Source of the DNA: Gemmatimonadota bacterium
GTDB taxonomy: Bacteria > GCA-2686955
Assembly (NCBI GenBank): GCA_002686955.1
Contig: NYZA01000052.1
Span: 1 to 6,295 of the forward strand
DNA length: 6,295 nucleotides
Reading direction: 5' to 3'
Part shown: in pieces, positions 1-6,270 of the stretch
How the letters are laid out: every line of letters starts with the position of its first letter
Position numbering within the stretch: the first letter of the stretch is position 1
Translations under genes and position numbers: made by a program
The notes under the pieces: model-generated
Told to the model about the DNA's origin: nothing
What the model saw: the letters and a program-made list of their open reading frames with translations, nothing else
The model's database searches: none

Positions 1-5
1 CGCAG

Positions 6-32
6 GGCGGGGCGCCTGGATGGCGCCCCGTC
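6..32. other. GC-rich inverted repeat (possible terminator hairpin)
   Basis: A strong stem can form from GGGGCGCC (9-16) and GGCGCCCC (22-29) around the five-base loop TGGAT, and it extends outward by C8-G30, a G7-U31 wobble and G6-C32, giving about 11 pairs. No T-run follows on the + strand, and the window ends too soon to see one on the other strand. It could be a terminator of a gene to the left, a transcript-end stabiliser, or just a GC-rich chance palindrome. No complete gene is visible to its left. Confidence 0.3.
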
Positions 33-158
33 AACGCAGAGATCGGAACGAAGGCGGATGCCGGGCGAAGCGAAGGCTGTGTGCAACAGGCTCCTAGATT
101 CGTGGTGCGAAGCGCCGTCAATGGTGTAGCTTATTGCTCTTGTGGATAACCCCGAGAC

Positions 159-162
159 GGAG
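159..162 (+). promoter_or_regulatory. Ribosome binding site of gene 1
   Basis: GGAG lies seven bases before the ATG at 170. It decides the start: an in-frame TTG at 134 would add 12 residues ahead of the signal peptide and has no comparable site in front of it. Confidence 0.6.
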
Positions 163-169
163 CTCGAAC

Positions 170-1141
170 ATGCTCGCAGGTATTGCGCACCGTAGCGCAT
201 CGATACTCTTCACACTTTCGCTCCTCCTTGCACCCCGCGCCGAAGCGAAAAGCGGCGAGGGCGTCTTGGATGAGATGGTCCATGCACTGGTGGCGATGCT
301 GGGCACCTATGAACCGAACACCGCCGTCGCCCTGTCGGGCGCAGTGGACCTGACGATCACGTCGGAGTCCCTCGGTTCCCAGCCGATCGAAATCAAGGCA
401 ACCTATAAGAGTCGTCCTCCCGCCGATTTCATGGCCGATCTTACGACGTCGCTCGGCAACTATCGGATCCGCGCCAACAGGGAGCGTTACGTATTCGAGG
501 CCACCGCGGACACGCGCTACTACCAGGGCGACCGTGCTGCCATGGAGTTCGGAAGAAAGGGGAACACAACTCCCCGCACCGCGGATTTGGAAAAGGCATT
601 TCGGGAGCTTCTTGGCGAGTTCGAGATCGTGCGAATGGACGAAGTGACCGGAGCGCCGGGGGGAAAGGCGTGGAAGCTGGATCTTCGCCCCAAGAATCCC
701 GCTGAGGCCGCCGGCATCGCGCGAAGCGATCTCTACGTGCTGCAACGCACCGGGCTGCCATGGAAAATTCAGGCCTACGCCGAGGAGGGTAGAGAACGAT
801 TCAGGGCCTCGGTCGACTACGTGGGAGACCTGCCAAGCGCCGTCAAGGCCAAGATCCACGACCACGAAGAGCCGATCGAAGCGAGATTCGATCTGAGTTT
901 CGATGCCAAGGGGGAGTTCAAGGGACTGGAGGGCACAGTCACCATGGGCAAAGAAGGCTCTCTCGATCTAAAAGCCACCAGCGAGCAGCCCCGTGGTTTG
1001 GCGGATGCCGATTTTAGCTATCGACCGGGAAGCGCGTTCAAGCCGGCGACCGAGCAAGAGATGACGGTGCTCGTGATGACCCGACTCATGGGATTGGCGT
1101 TCGGATCAGCTCTCTTGCAGGGTTTTGCGCCTTCGAAATAG
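170..1141 (+). CDS. Secreted protein of unknown function (possible LolA/LppX-like fold)
   Basis: A 323-residue exported protein of unknown function. The start at 170 has a GGAG site and puts a classical signal peptide at the N-terminus: a short polar stretch with H7-R8, a hydrophobic core around residues 11-21, and an A-E-A signal peptidase I site with cleavage expected after residue 26. The mature part has no further obvious membrane segment apart from a mildly hydrophobic C-terminal stretch (about 297-318). It alternates short polar and hydrophobic strands, with phrases such as 'FMADLTTSLGNYRIRANRER' and 'YVLQRTGLPWKIQAYAEEG' that resemble the curved beta-sheet proteins of the LolA/LolB/LppX or DUF2092 type, which bind lipids in the periplasm. 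That fold is an inference from style, not from a recognised signature. No catalytic motif or cysteine-based lipobox is visible. The gene is convergent with the DUF4249 lipoprotein gene, and its last 56 bases overlap that gene's end. No functional link to its neighbours is proven. Confidence 0.82.
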   Translation: MLAGIAHRSASILFTLSLLLAPRAEAKSGEGVLDEMVHALVAMLGTYEPNTAVALSGAVDLTITSESLGSQPIEIKATYKSRPPADFMADLTTSLGNYRIRANRERYVFEATADTRYYQGDRAAMEFGRKGNTTPRTADLEKAFRELLGEFEIVRMDEVTGAPGGKAWKLDLRPKNPAEAAGIARSDLYVLQRTGLPWKIQAYAEEGRERFRASVDYVGDLPSAVKAKIHDHEEPIEARFDLSFDAKGEFKGLEGTVTMGKEGSLDLKATSEQPRGLADADFSYRPGSAFKPATEQEMTVLVMTRLMGLAFGSALLQGFAPSK

Positions 1142-2096
1142 CGCCACCTGGAAGAATCACCAGTCCAATCGAGTCGGTGGAAGCGGAGCCCAGGAGCCCG
1201 ATCCCTCCATCTACGTGAAAAATCGGGCGTTCGAAGGCATCACCGGCGAGCCCTCCCCACCGATTGTCGGTATCAACGCCGTTCGACCGGATGTAGTCGA
1301 ACCAGTTCTCGTCGATCGCGAAGAGCCTGACTAGGTGAGGACCGCCAAAAACAATGGCGAACCAAGGCATCTTGAGGCGCCCACTGTCGATGTTCATGGG
1401 GGGAGATTGCGCTCCAAATCGAGTCTGCTCGTAAATCTCCTCCCTCGATTCCTCATCGAGGAAGCTCAGATCGATGACCGGGGGGCTCCCCTGATCGAGG
1501 CGCAAGATACCAACCTGGTATGCTGAGACATCGACCGGATCGAAACGGAGCTCCGGCAGGGCGCTTAGATAGGGAACTTGATTCTCGGGTGCACCGAATA
1601 CGCCTTCCCAATCGGTCTCCGCGAACGTGACCATCGGCCGAAGCACTTCGAGCGTCTCCTCGTCTAACAGCATCGCCTCTTCAATATGTACTCTCTCCGG
1701 CGTTACTGTTTCGGCCGATGCGCGACGACCTTCGGAATCCACGCTCAGTCGGTAGCGCGTCATGGCGTGGACAACCGGCACACCATCCGGCGGCAGATAG
1801 CGGCCCGCGGAGTCCGGATCGTCGCCGTAGATCCATATGCCTTCAGGGGTTTCGAGCACGACCGTAGCTCCGGTTACGGCCGCGGCTGTATGGCTGTAGG
1901 GTCGATCGGCCGCTAAAGTCTGTCGCACATGGAGCGGCGGCAGGGGTCGGTCGACTATCAGGATCGCGTCGAGAACCAATAGATCCGATAGTCCCGGAGC
2001 AATGAGGTCTCCTGGCTCGCGTGTTGTGTCGCACGCCGCAATCAACGACATCGCGACTACTGTGAGCGAAAGCCGGCGTGCGGACACCCTTGGCAT
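1086..2096 (-). CDS. DUF4249-type outer-membrane-associated lipoprotein
   Basis: A 336-residue lipoprotein, probably the partner of the TonB-dependent receptor encoded just upstream. The N-terminus has basic residues (R3, R7, R8), a hydrophobic core and a lipobox I-A-A-C with the acylated cysteine at residue 22. The body follows the DUF4249 plan: an early beta-rich section with a 'TGATVVLETPEG' strand (75-86), the 'YRLSVDSEGRRASAETVTPE' segment (115-134) typical of the family, and a C-terminal 'FDYIRSNG...FHVDGGIGLLGSASTDS' region (266-309). The length fits the family's usual size. DUF4249 proteins are typically encoded next to TonB-dependent receptors in Bacteroidota and their exact job is unknown. 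The start at 2096 has GAGG six bases ahead; an in-frame ATG at 2108 has no such site. The residue after the cysteine is aspartate, which in enterobacteria would favour inner-membrane retention, a rule that may not hold here. The tail after about residue 316 lies in the overlap with the convergent gene and looks unstructured. The family call is from memory of its motifs. Confidence 0.85.
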   Translation of the reverse strand: MPRVSARRLSLTVVAMSLIAACDTTREPGDLIAPGLSDLLVLDAILIVDRPLPPLHVRQTLAADRPYSHTAAAVTGATVVLETPEGIWIYGDDPDSAGRYLPPDGVPVVHAMTRYRLSVDSEGRRASAETVTPERVHIEEAMLLDEETLEVLRPMVTFAETDWEGVFGAPENQVPYLSALPELRFDPVDVSAYQVGILRLDQGSPPVIDLSFLDEESREEIYEQTRFGAQSPPMNIDSGRLKMPWFAIVFGGPHLVRLFAIDENWFDYIRSNGVDTDNRWGGLAGDAFERPIFHVDGGIGLLGSASTDSIGLVILPGGAISKAQNPARELIRTPIP

Positions 2097-2102
2097 GATC
2101 GA

Positions 2103-2106
2103 CCTC
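2103..2106 (-). promoter_or_regulatory. Ribosome binding site of the DUF4249 gene
   Basis: On the minus strand GAGG is followed by the six-base spacer TCGATC and the ATG at 2096-2094. The receptor gene's TGA stop (2115-2113) lies just before it, so a ribosome finishing the receptor ends within 16 bases of this start. This arrangement suggests translational coupling. Confidence 0.55.
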
Positions 2107-2112
2107 ATCGTT

Positions 2113-4380
2113 TCAGAAGGAGAAGTTGACCCCGATCGTAGGCAGTATCGGCAGCATTCGGACAACTTCGGGATCCACCTCAGATTCAGAAGTGTCATAC
2201 TGGACGAACCATTCGTTTCGCCGGTTGTAAGCATTGAAGGCCTGCAGATAGACTTCCCAGTCCGCGCCCAGAAACCGCAGCATTCGCTTGATGCTGAGAT
2301 CCATACGGTGATAGGGGAAGAGCCTGGCGCTGTTCTTGTCAGCGGGCAGTAGAAGATCGTCCGGCAGCATCGTTCCCAAAGCGGGAGCGCGCATGGAATA
2401 GCGGGCCGACGCCGGCGTGAATGCCTGACCGGTTGCATACACTTGGGTCAGACCGAAGACCCACTTCCCCCGGCGCAATGTCGCGACCAACGAGAAATCG
2501 TGGCGGCGATCGTATTTCGGCGGATAGGATTTCCCTTGGTTCACCTCCGCAAAGGTACGCCTAGTCCATCCAAGACCGTATCCAATCCAACCGGTCAAAG
2601 CGCCGGCTCGTTTCTGCGCGAAGATCTCGAGGCCGGTGGCGTACCCTTCGCCGTCTGTGATGAATATTTTCTCTGCTGTATTGTCCTCGTCGGCGCTGTC
2701 GCTCGCCACGCGCGTGTCGACCGCGACCAGGTCGCGTAAATCCGTGTAGTAACCTTCGGCCGAAAGCTCCCAGCTCTTCGAAGGGCTCCAATCGGTTCCC
2801 ACAGCTATCTGTATCGACTCACCCGGCCGGACCGTTTCATCCAGAGGAATCCAGACATCGCCTCCGTTGAATCCCTCGGTGGCGATGAGCTGAAGATGTT
2901 GATGGTAGCTTCCCGCCGACGCCTTCACCCTCGTCGCATCGGTAAGCGCCCGACTCAGTGACAATCGCGGATCTAGGTGGAAACGCTGCCCTTCGGAGAA
3001 ATAGGACGCGCGAAACCCGAATCTAGCGCTGGTCAACGAATCGATTCTCCACTCATCTTGGGCGTAGGTTGCAAACTCGATGGGGCGGATCGCGACATCG
3101 AGCTGATCTTCCGTGTTGAATGACTGCAGATAGTCGAAATCGAAGCGGCTCGTGATCGCACCCAGATTGAGGGTGTGATTCCGCGAGAGATAGAAGTCGA
3201 AATCCGCTTTGATGGATAGATCCGAGATCACGCTTCGGAAGAGCAGTGGTGTCTCGAACAGACTGAAAGATGTCACGCTTTGGTAACGACTCCAGGCCAG
3301 GAGGAAGTTCCCGAATACCTGCGGTGAGAAGATGTGGGTCCACTTGGTCGTCACGGCGCGGTTGCCCCACTCCAGCAGAAAAGACGTGCTCGCAGTGAGA
3401 TCGAAATCGAGTCTGTCATTGCCAAAATATCCGCTGACGCTGAGCTTGTCCGCGCTCCCCAGGTCCTGGTTGACCTTGAGATTGACGTCGTAGAAGTAGT
3501 AGTCGGGTACGTCCATGCCGGAGGCTCGCATCGCGGCGAGAACTGGGTCGAGGTGGGTCCGGCGTCCGGAGAACATCCAGGAACCGCTAGCCGTGGGGCC
3601 TTCGAGAGTCGCGCGCGTAGCGATCAGGCTCATGCCCCCGCGTCCCGCGAACCGTTTTCGGTTGCCGTCCCGGTTCGCCACATCGAGAACCGCACCGAGA
3701 CGGCCGCCATAGTTGGCCGGGTACGCGCCCTTGTGTAGACTCATGTCGCGGATCGCATCGGCATTGAAGGTGGAGAAAAAGCCGAAGGCGTGCGACGGAT
3801 TATATAGCGGAATCTGGTCCAACAAAATTAGGGTCTGGTCGGGCCCTCCTCCCCGGATGTAGAGCCCGCTCGAGAAGTCGCTCGCCGATTGCACTCCCGG
3901 CAGGAGCTGCAGCCCGCGGAGGATGTCGGTTTCGACCATGGCGGGCAACTCGCGAAAACTACGCGACTCGAGCGAAACGAATCCGGTCTGAACGGCACGC
4001 TCCTGCTCTTGACGATCCGCCGACGCGACCGCGCCCTCGATCTCGATTGGGCGCACCTCGAGCGCAACGTCGACCCGTATGCGCTGGGAAGGGCGCACCA
4101 CGACCTTCCTGGTGATCGGAGCGTACCCGACGTAGCTGAGACGTAGCGTCTGAAGTCCCGGTTCGACACCGGGAAGGGCATAGTATCCGTTGGAATTCGT
4201 GGCTGTCCCGTGGAGGGTCCCAACAATGGTGATGTTTGCCCATGCAAGTGGTTCTCCGGATTCCAGATCGGTCACGAATCCGGCGATGGTCCCGGCGGAA
4301 GCGGAGAATGGCAGGCAGAGGAAAAGAACGAGATTCCTCTGGATCTTCGAGCGCAAGGACAAAGCGGCAAGGAAGTTCAT
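2113..4380 (-). CDS. TonB-dependent outer-membrane receptor with carboxypeptidase-regulatory-like N-terminal domain
   Basis: A 755-residue outer-membrane active transporter, powered by TonB-ExbB-ExbD; the substrate is unknown. In order: a signal peptide (about 1-29, ending S-A-S-A); a carboxypeptidase-regulatory-like beta-sandwich (31-110) with the usual 'GFVTDLESGEPLAWANI', 'GTATNSNGYYALPGV' and 'LSYVGYAP' strands; a plug domain (about 143-238) with 'ILRGLQLLPGV', 'LYIRGGGPDQTLILLDQIPL', 'YNPSHAFGFFSTFNADAI' and 'YPANYGGRLGAVLDV'; then a long beta-barrel of aromatic-rich alternating strands ending in 'TIGVNFSF', whose terminal phenylalanine fits the outer-membrane assembly signal. Length is normal and the frame is intact. 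No STN domain precedes the plug, so sigma/anti-sigma signalling of the FecA kind is not indicated. The open frame continues upstream to 4506, but the ATG at 4380 gives the only convincing signal peptide; it lacks a clear Shine-Dalgarno site. It is the first gene of an operon with the DUF4249 lipoprotein. The plug style matches receptors that accompany DUF4249 genes in Bacteroidota rather than the SusC glycan receptors paired with SusD. Confidence 0.95.
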   Translation of the reverse strand: MNFLAALSLRSKIQRNLVLFLCLPFSASAGTIAGFVTDLESGEPLAWANITIVGTLHGTATNSNGYYALPGVEPGLQTLRLSYVGYAPITRKVVVRPSQRIRVDVALEVRPIEIEGAVASADRQEQERAVQTGFVSLESRSFRELPAMVETDILRGLQLLPGVQSASDFSSGLYIRGGGPDQTLILLDQIPLYNPSHAFGFFSTFNADAIRDMSLHKGAYPANYGGRLGAVLDVANRDGNRKRFAGRGGMSLIATRATLEGPTASGSWMFSGRRTHLDPVLAAMRASGMDVPDYYFYDVNLKVNQDLGSADKLSVSGYFGNDRLDFDLTASTSFLLEWGNRAVTTKWTHIFSPQVFGNFLLAWSRYQSVTSFSLFETPLLFRSVISDLSIKADFDFYLSRNHTLNLGAITSRFDFDYLQSFNTEDQLDVAIRPIEFATYAQDEWRIDSLTSARFGFRASYFSEGQRFHLDPRLSLSRALTDATRVKASAGSYHQHLQLIATEGFNGGDVWIPLDETVRPGESIQIAVGTDWSPSKSWELSAEGYYTDLRDLVAVDTRVASDSADEDNTAEKIFITDGEGYATGLEIFAQKRAGALTGWIGYGLGWTRRTFAEVNQGKSYPPKYDRRHDFSLVATLRRGKWVFGLTQVYATGQAFTPASARYSMRAPALGTMLPDDLLLPADKNSARLFPYHRMDLSIKRMLRFLGADWEVYLQAFNAYNRRNEWFVQYDTSESEVDPEVVRMLPILPTIGVNFSF

Positions 4381-4407
4381 CGTGGTTTCATGGATTGGAA
4401 TCGATCT

Positions 4408-4421
4408 TGTGTCCTGACACA
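4408..4421. promoter_or_regulatory. Perfect palindrome in the divergent intergenic region, possible operator
   Basis: TGTGTC, a two-base spacer CT, then GACACA form a perfect 6+6 inverted repeat, 28 to 41 bases upstream of the receptor start codon. The surrounding 190 bases (4381-4570) separate the receptor operon from the divergent pseudokinase gene and must carry the promoters of both. I could not find a convincing -35/-10 pair for either direction. The position suits a dimeric regulator site or a leader hairpin of the receptor mRNA, but a 12-base palindrome can arise by chance. Confidence 0.3.
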
Positions 4422-4561
4422 GAGATTCGTGCCCATAGCGTAACGACTTGCCGGCTTTCGGATATCCCTGAAACGACCGGGGGCTTTGATCTGCGCTGAA
4501 TGACAAATCCTCTGGTGGTTCGCGGGGGTTGGTGCGATGCTACGAGTCGCGCCTTCCTCAC

Positions 4562-4565
4562 GGAG
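4562..4565 (+). promoter_or_regulatory. Ribosome binding site of the pseudokinase gene
   Basis: GGAG is followed by the five-base spacer CATCG and the ATG at 4571. In-frame TTG (4529) and GTG (4532) codons further upstream are less likely starts: only a G-run lies almost on top of them, with no proper spacing. Confidence 0.6.
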
Positions 4566-4570
4566 CATCG

Positions 4571-6202
4571 ATGACATCTCCTCTCGCGTTGCCCGCCCCC
4601 TTGTCGGTCCTCCAAATGCGACTGGCCGCGGCGGAGACCAACACGTTGCGGCGAGACCGAGCCGCGACACTCTTCGAGTCGATCCTCCGGTTCGCTACCT
4701 TGGTGACCACCGCACGCTACCTGCAAATCGCGGGCCGAATCCAGGGCCAGGGAGGAATCGCAGCGAATGAGGCCCGCGTGGCCGACGTCGGGGAGCTCCT
4801 GGGAAGGGGCACCCTAGGCGCCTGGCTCGATCTGATGCATGGTTCGCTGGAGTACCTTCGTGCCCACAACGATGAGCTCCTGATTCCAGGCATTCACGGA
4901 TTCTACTTCGGCTCACGCAAGCCCGATCGCGATGCTGTCGCACGGGCGCACGATACCCTCGCGCTCGCAATCGGCGGCGAAGCTCCCGCGACTCACACCC
5001 TTGAGCGTATGGCTCGTTTCTACGCCGACCGGCGGGCAGAGAAACCCGATCTTGCCCCCTATCTACACGAAGTCGACGAGAACCTCGTGGCGGACGCACT
5101 CACCGAGGCGATTGAACAGCTGTGCGCCGAAATCGTCGCTTTGGTCCCATGTATTCCCGCGATCATGGTGGGCCACGAAGAACATCCCCGGCGCGCCTGG
5201 TTGAGACCCCTTCCTCGATCCGGCCAACCGTCCGACAAGCTGATCGAGATCAGGGTCGCCGAAGCCGATGAGCTCGCACCCCCAGGGCATCTGATGCTCA
5301 CGTGGACGGCGGGAGATTACTCCATTCTCCTCGACCTCCATCCCTTCGCGATCGTTCGTGATTCCCACATCCATTTTCTTGACCACGGAATCGATGGCGG
5401 CGCGCGATATGCCAGTCCGGTCTTGGGCATCACGGACGGCGACCAGCCTCTGTCGACCAAGACCGATCTCCTGGGTCGTTATCGCATCGTCGAGTTGCTC
5501 GGGGCCAGAAAGGCACACGCGATCGACCTGGAGAGCGGTTCAGAGCTCGAACTGTCGCTCGCAAGGCACGGGAGTGGGTCGCGAGAGGAGCGTTCCAAGG
5601 CGATCAGGGTGCTCCGAGATCGCATGCGGGCCCTGGCACCGATCCCCGGACTGCGCTGCAGCAGCGAGATCCTGGAGGTTGGACAGTGGGTCGCTTCGGT
5701 CCGTCCATGGGCCCAGGGGCGCCCCTTCCTGGATTGGGTGGAGTCGGGGCGCCGAAACGCGATCGAGGTGGCTGGCATCGTCGAGCGGGTGGCGCGAACG
5801 GTCCGAGACATGCATGCCGTGGGCCACCAGCACGGTCGGCTGACCGACAAGCGTGTGGTCATCGATGACGATGGCGCATCGGTGGTTCTCGTGAGCGGTC
5901 TCCCTCCCAGGCCCGGCTGGGATTCCGATCACCGATCGATTCTCGAAATCCTGGCCTCGGCGATACCGGCGGAGGCCGACGGTAGATTCGGGCGGCTGCG
6001 CGCCCTGGCCCAGAAACCAAGAACCACCGAGGACGATTCTGAATCCCGTGGACCTCCCTCGGGCATCGACGAGCTGATCGACGAACTAGGCGCGGCCCTC
6101 GAAAAATGGGAGGCGGAAGACCTCAGCCCGACCGCCCCGACGGGACGGCGCGAGTCTCGATGGTGGCGGCGCACCTGGGCGAAATTGCGGCGAGGTCCCT
6201 AG
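4571..6202 (+). CDS. Pseudokinase fusion protein: uncharacterised helical module plus degenerate kinase-like domain
   Basis: A 543-residue protein with no signal peptide, probably cytoplasmic. Residues about 6-195 are mainly helical and begin with a 'LPAPLSVLQMRLAAAETNTL' type segment, followed by a 'GELLGRGTLGAWLDLMH' stretch; I do not recognise a named family. Residues about 222-290 form a beta-rich section ('GHLMLTWTAGDYSILLDLHP', then 'HIHFLDHG'). From about residue 300 the protein follows the protein-kinase plan: 'DLLGRYRIVELLG' as the first strand, a helical lobe with 'VARTVRDMHAVGHQHGRLTD' at the catalytic-loop position, 'VVIDDDGASVVLVSGLPP' where the DFG strand should be, and 'DSDHRSILEILASAI' where kinases have the D-x-x-S-L-G helix. 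The glycine-rich loop, the VAIK lysine, the HRD aspartate (arginine here), the catalytic-loop asparagine (arginine here) and the DFG aspartate (valine here) are all missing, so phosphotransfer is not expected. A polar linker leads to a tail rich in tryptophan and arginine (525-543) that might touch membranes or nucleic acid. The gene is divergent from the receptor operon. A scaffold or signal-sensing role is inference. Confidence 0.85.
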   Translation: MTSPLALPAPLSVLQMRLAAAETNTLRRDRAATLFESILRFATLVTTARYLQIAGRIQGQGGIAANEARVADVGELLGRGTLGAWLDLMHGSLEYLRAHNDELLIPGIHGFYFGSRKPDRDAVARAHDTLALAIGGEAPATHTLERMARFYADRRAEKPDLAPYLHEVDENLVADALTEAIEQLCAEIVALVPCIPAIMVGHEEHPRRAWLRPLPRSGQPSDKLIEIRVAEADELAPPGHLMLTWTAGDYSILLDLHPFAIVRDSHIHFLDHGIDGGARYASPVLGITDGDQPLSTKTDLLGRYRIVELLGARKAHAIDLESGSELELSLARHGSGSREERSKAIRVLRDRMRALAPIPGLRCSSEILEVGQWVASVRPWAQGRPFLDWVESGRRNAIEVAGIVERVARTVRDMHAVGHQHGRLTDKRVVIDDDGASVVLVSGLPPRPGWDSDHRSILEILASAIPAEADGRFGRLRALAQKPRTTEDDSESRGPPSGIDELIDELGAALEKWEAEDLSPTAPTGRRESRWWRRTWAKLRRGP

Positions 6203-6238
6203 TGGGGTGTGGCAGAAATAGCCATCAGAAGTCTCTTG

Positions 6239-6247
6239 TGATATAGT
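6239..6247 (+). promoter_or_regulatory. Extended -10 promoter element
   Basis: TGATATAGT matches the extended -10 form TGnTATAAT at all but one position. No good -35 hexamer lies 17 bases upstream, as is usual for extended -10 promoters. It sits 24 bases before the proposed TTG start at 6271 and within the short gap after the pseudokinase stop, so it may drive the next gene independently. This assumes a sigma-70-like consensus in an unidentified host. Confidence 0.4.
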
Positions 6248-6259
6248 GGGGCAACTGCT

Positions 6260-6265
6260 GGAGGT
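6260..6265 (+). promoter_or_regulatory. Strong Shine-Dalgarno site of the truncated downstream gene
   Basis: GGAGGT, the strongest anti-16S match in the window, lies five bases before the TTG at 6271. It is the main reason to believe a gene begins there. Confidence 0.5.
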
Positions 6266-6270
6266 GCTCT

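Noticed and set aside
1-149. Possible C-terminus of an upstream + strand gene
   Set aside because: Frames 1 and 3 are open for 42 to 48 codons from the window edge, but neither translation resembles a protein domain and the stretch is too short to judge.
131-865. Long minus-strand open frame (244 codons) opposite the secreted-protein gene
   Set aside because: It lies inside a gene with a clear signal peptide and ribosome site, and its composition (many H, R and G, no domain) is that of a GC-rich antisense shadow.
2109-2438. Upstream extension of the lipoprotein open frame to 2438
   Set aside because: This part overlaps the receptor's C-terminal barrel in another frame and would bury the signal peptide and lipobox 114 residues inside the protein.
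4381-4506. N-terminal extension of the receptor by 42 residues
   Set aside because: The added residues are polar and precede a good signal peptide that begins at 4380, so they would block export.
5063-5518. Minus-strand open frame (151 codons) within the pseudokinase gene
   Set aside because: It has no recognisable domain or ribosome site and is fully contained in the better-supported + strand gene.
6210-6224. TGGC/GCCA inverted repeat after the pseudokinase stop, considered as a terminator
   Set aside because: The stem is only four pairs with a seven-base loop and no T-run follows.
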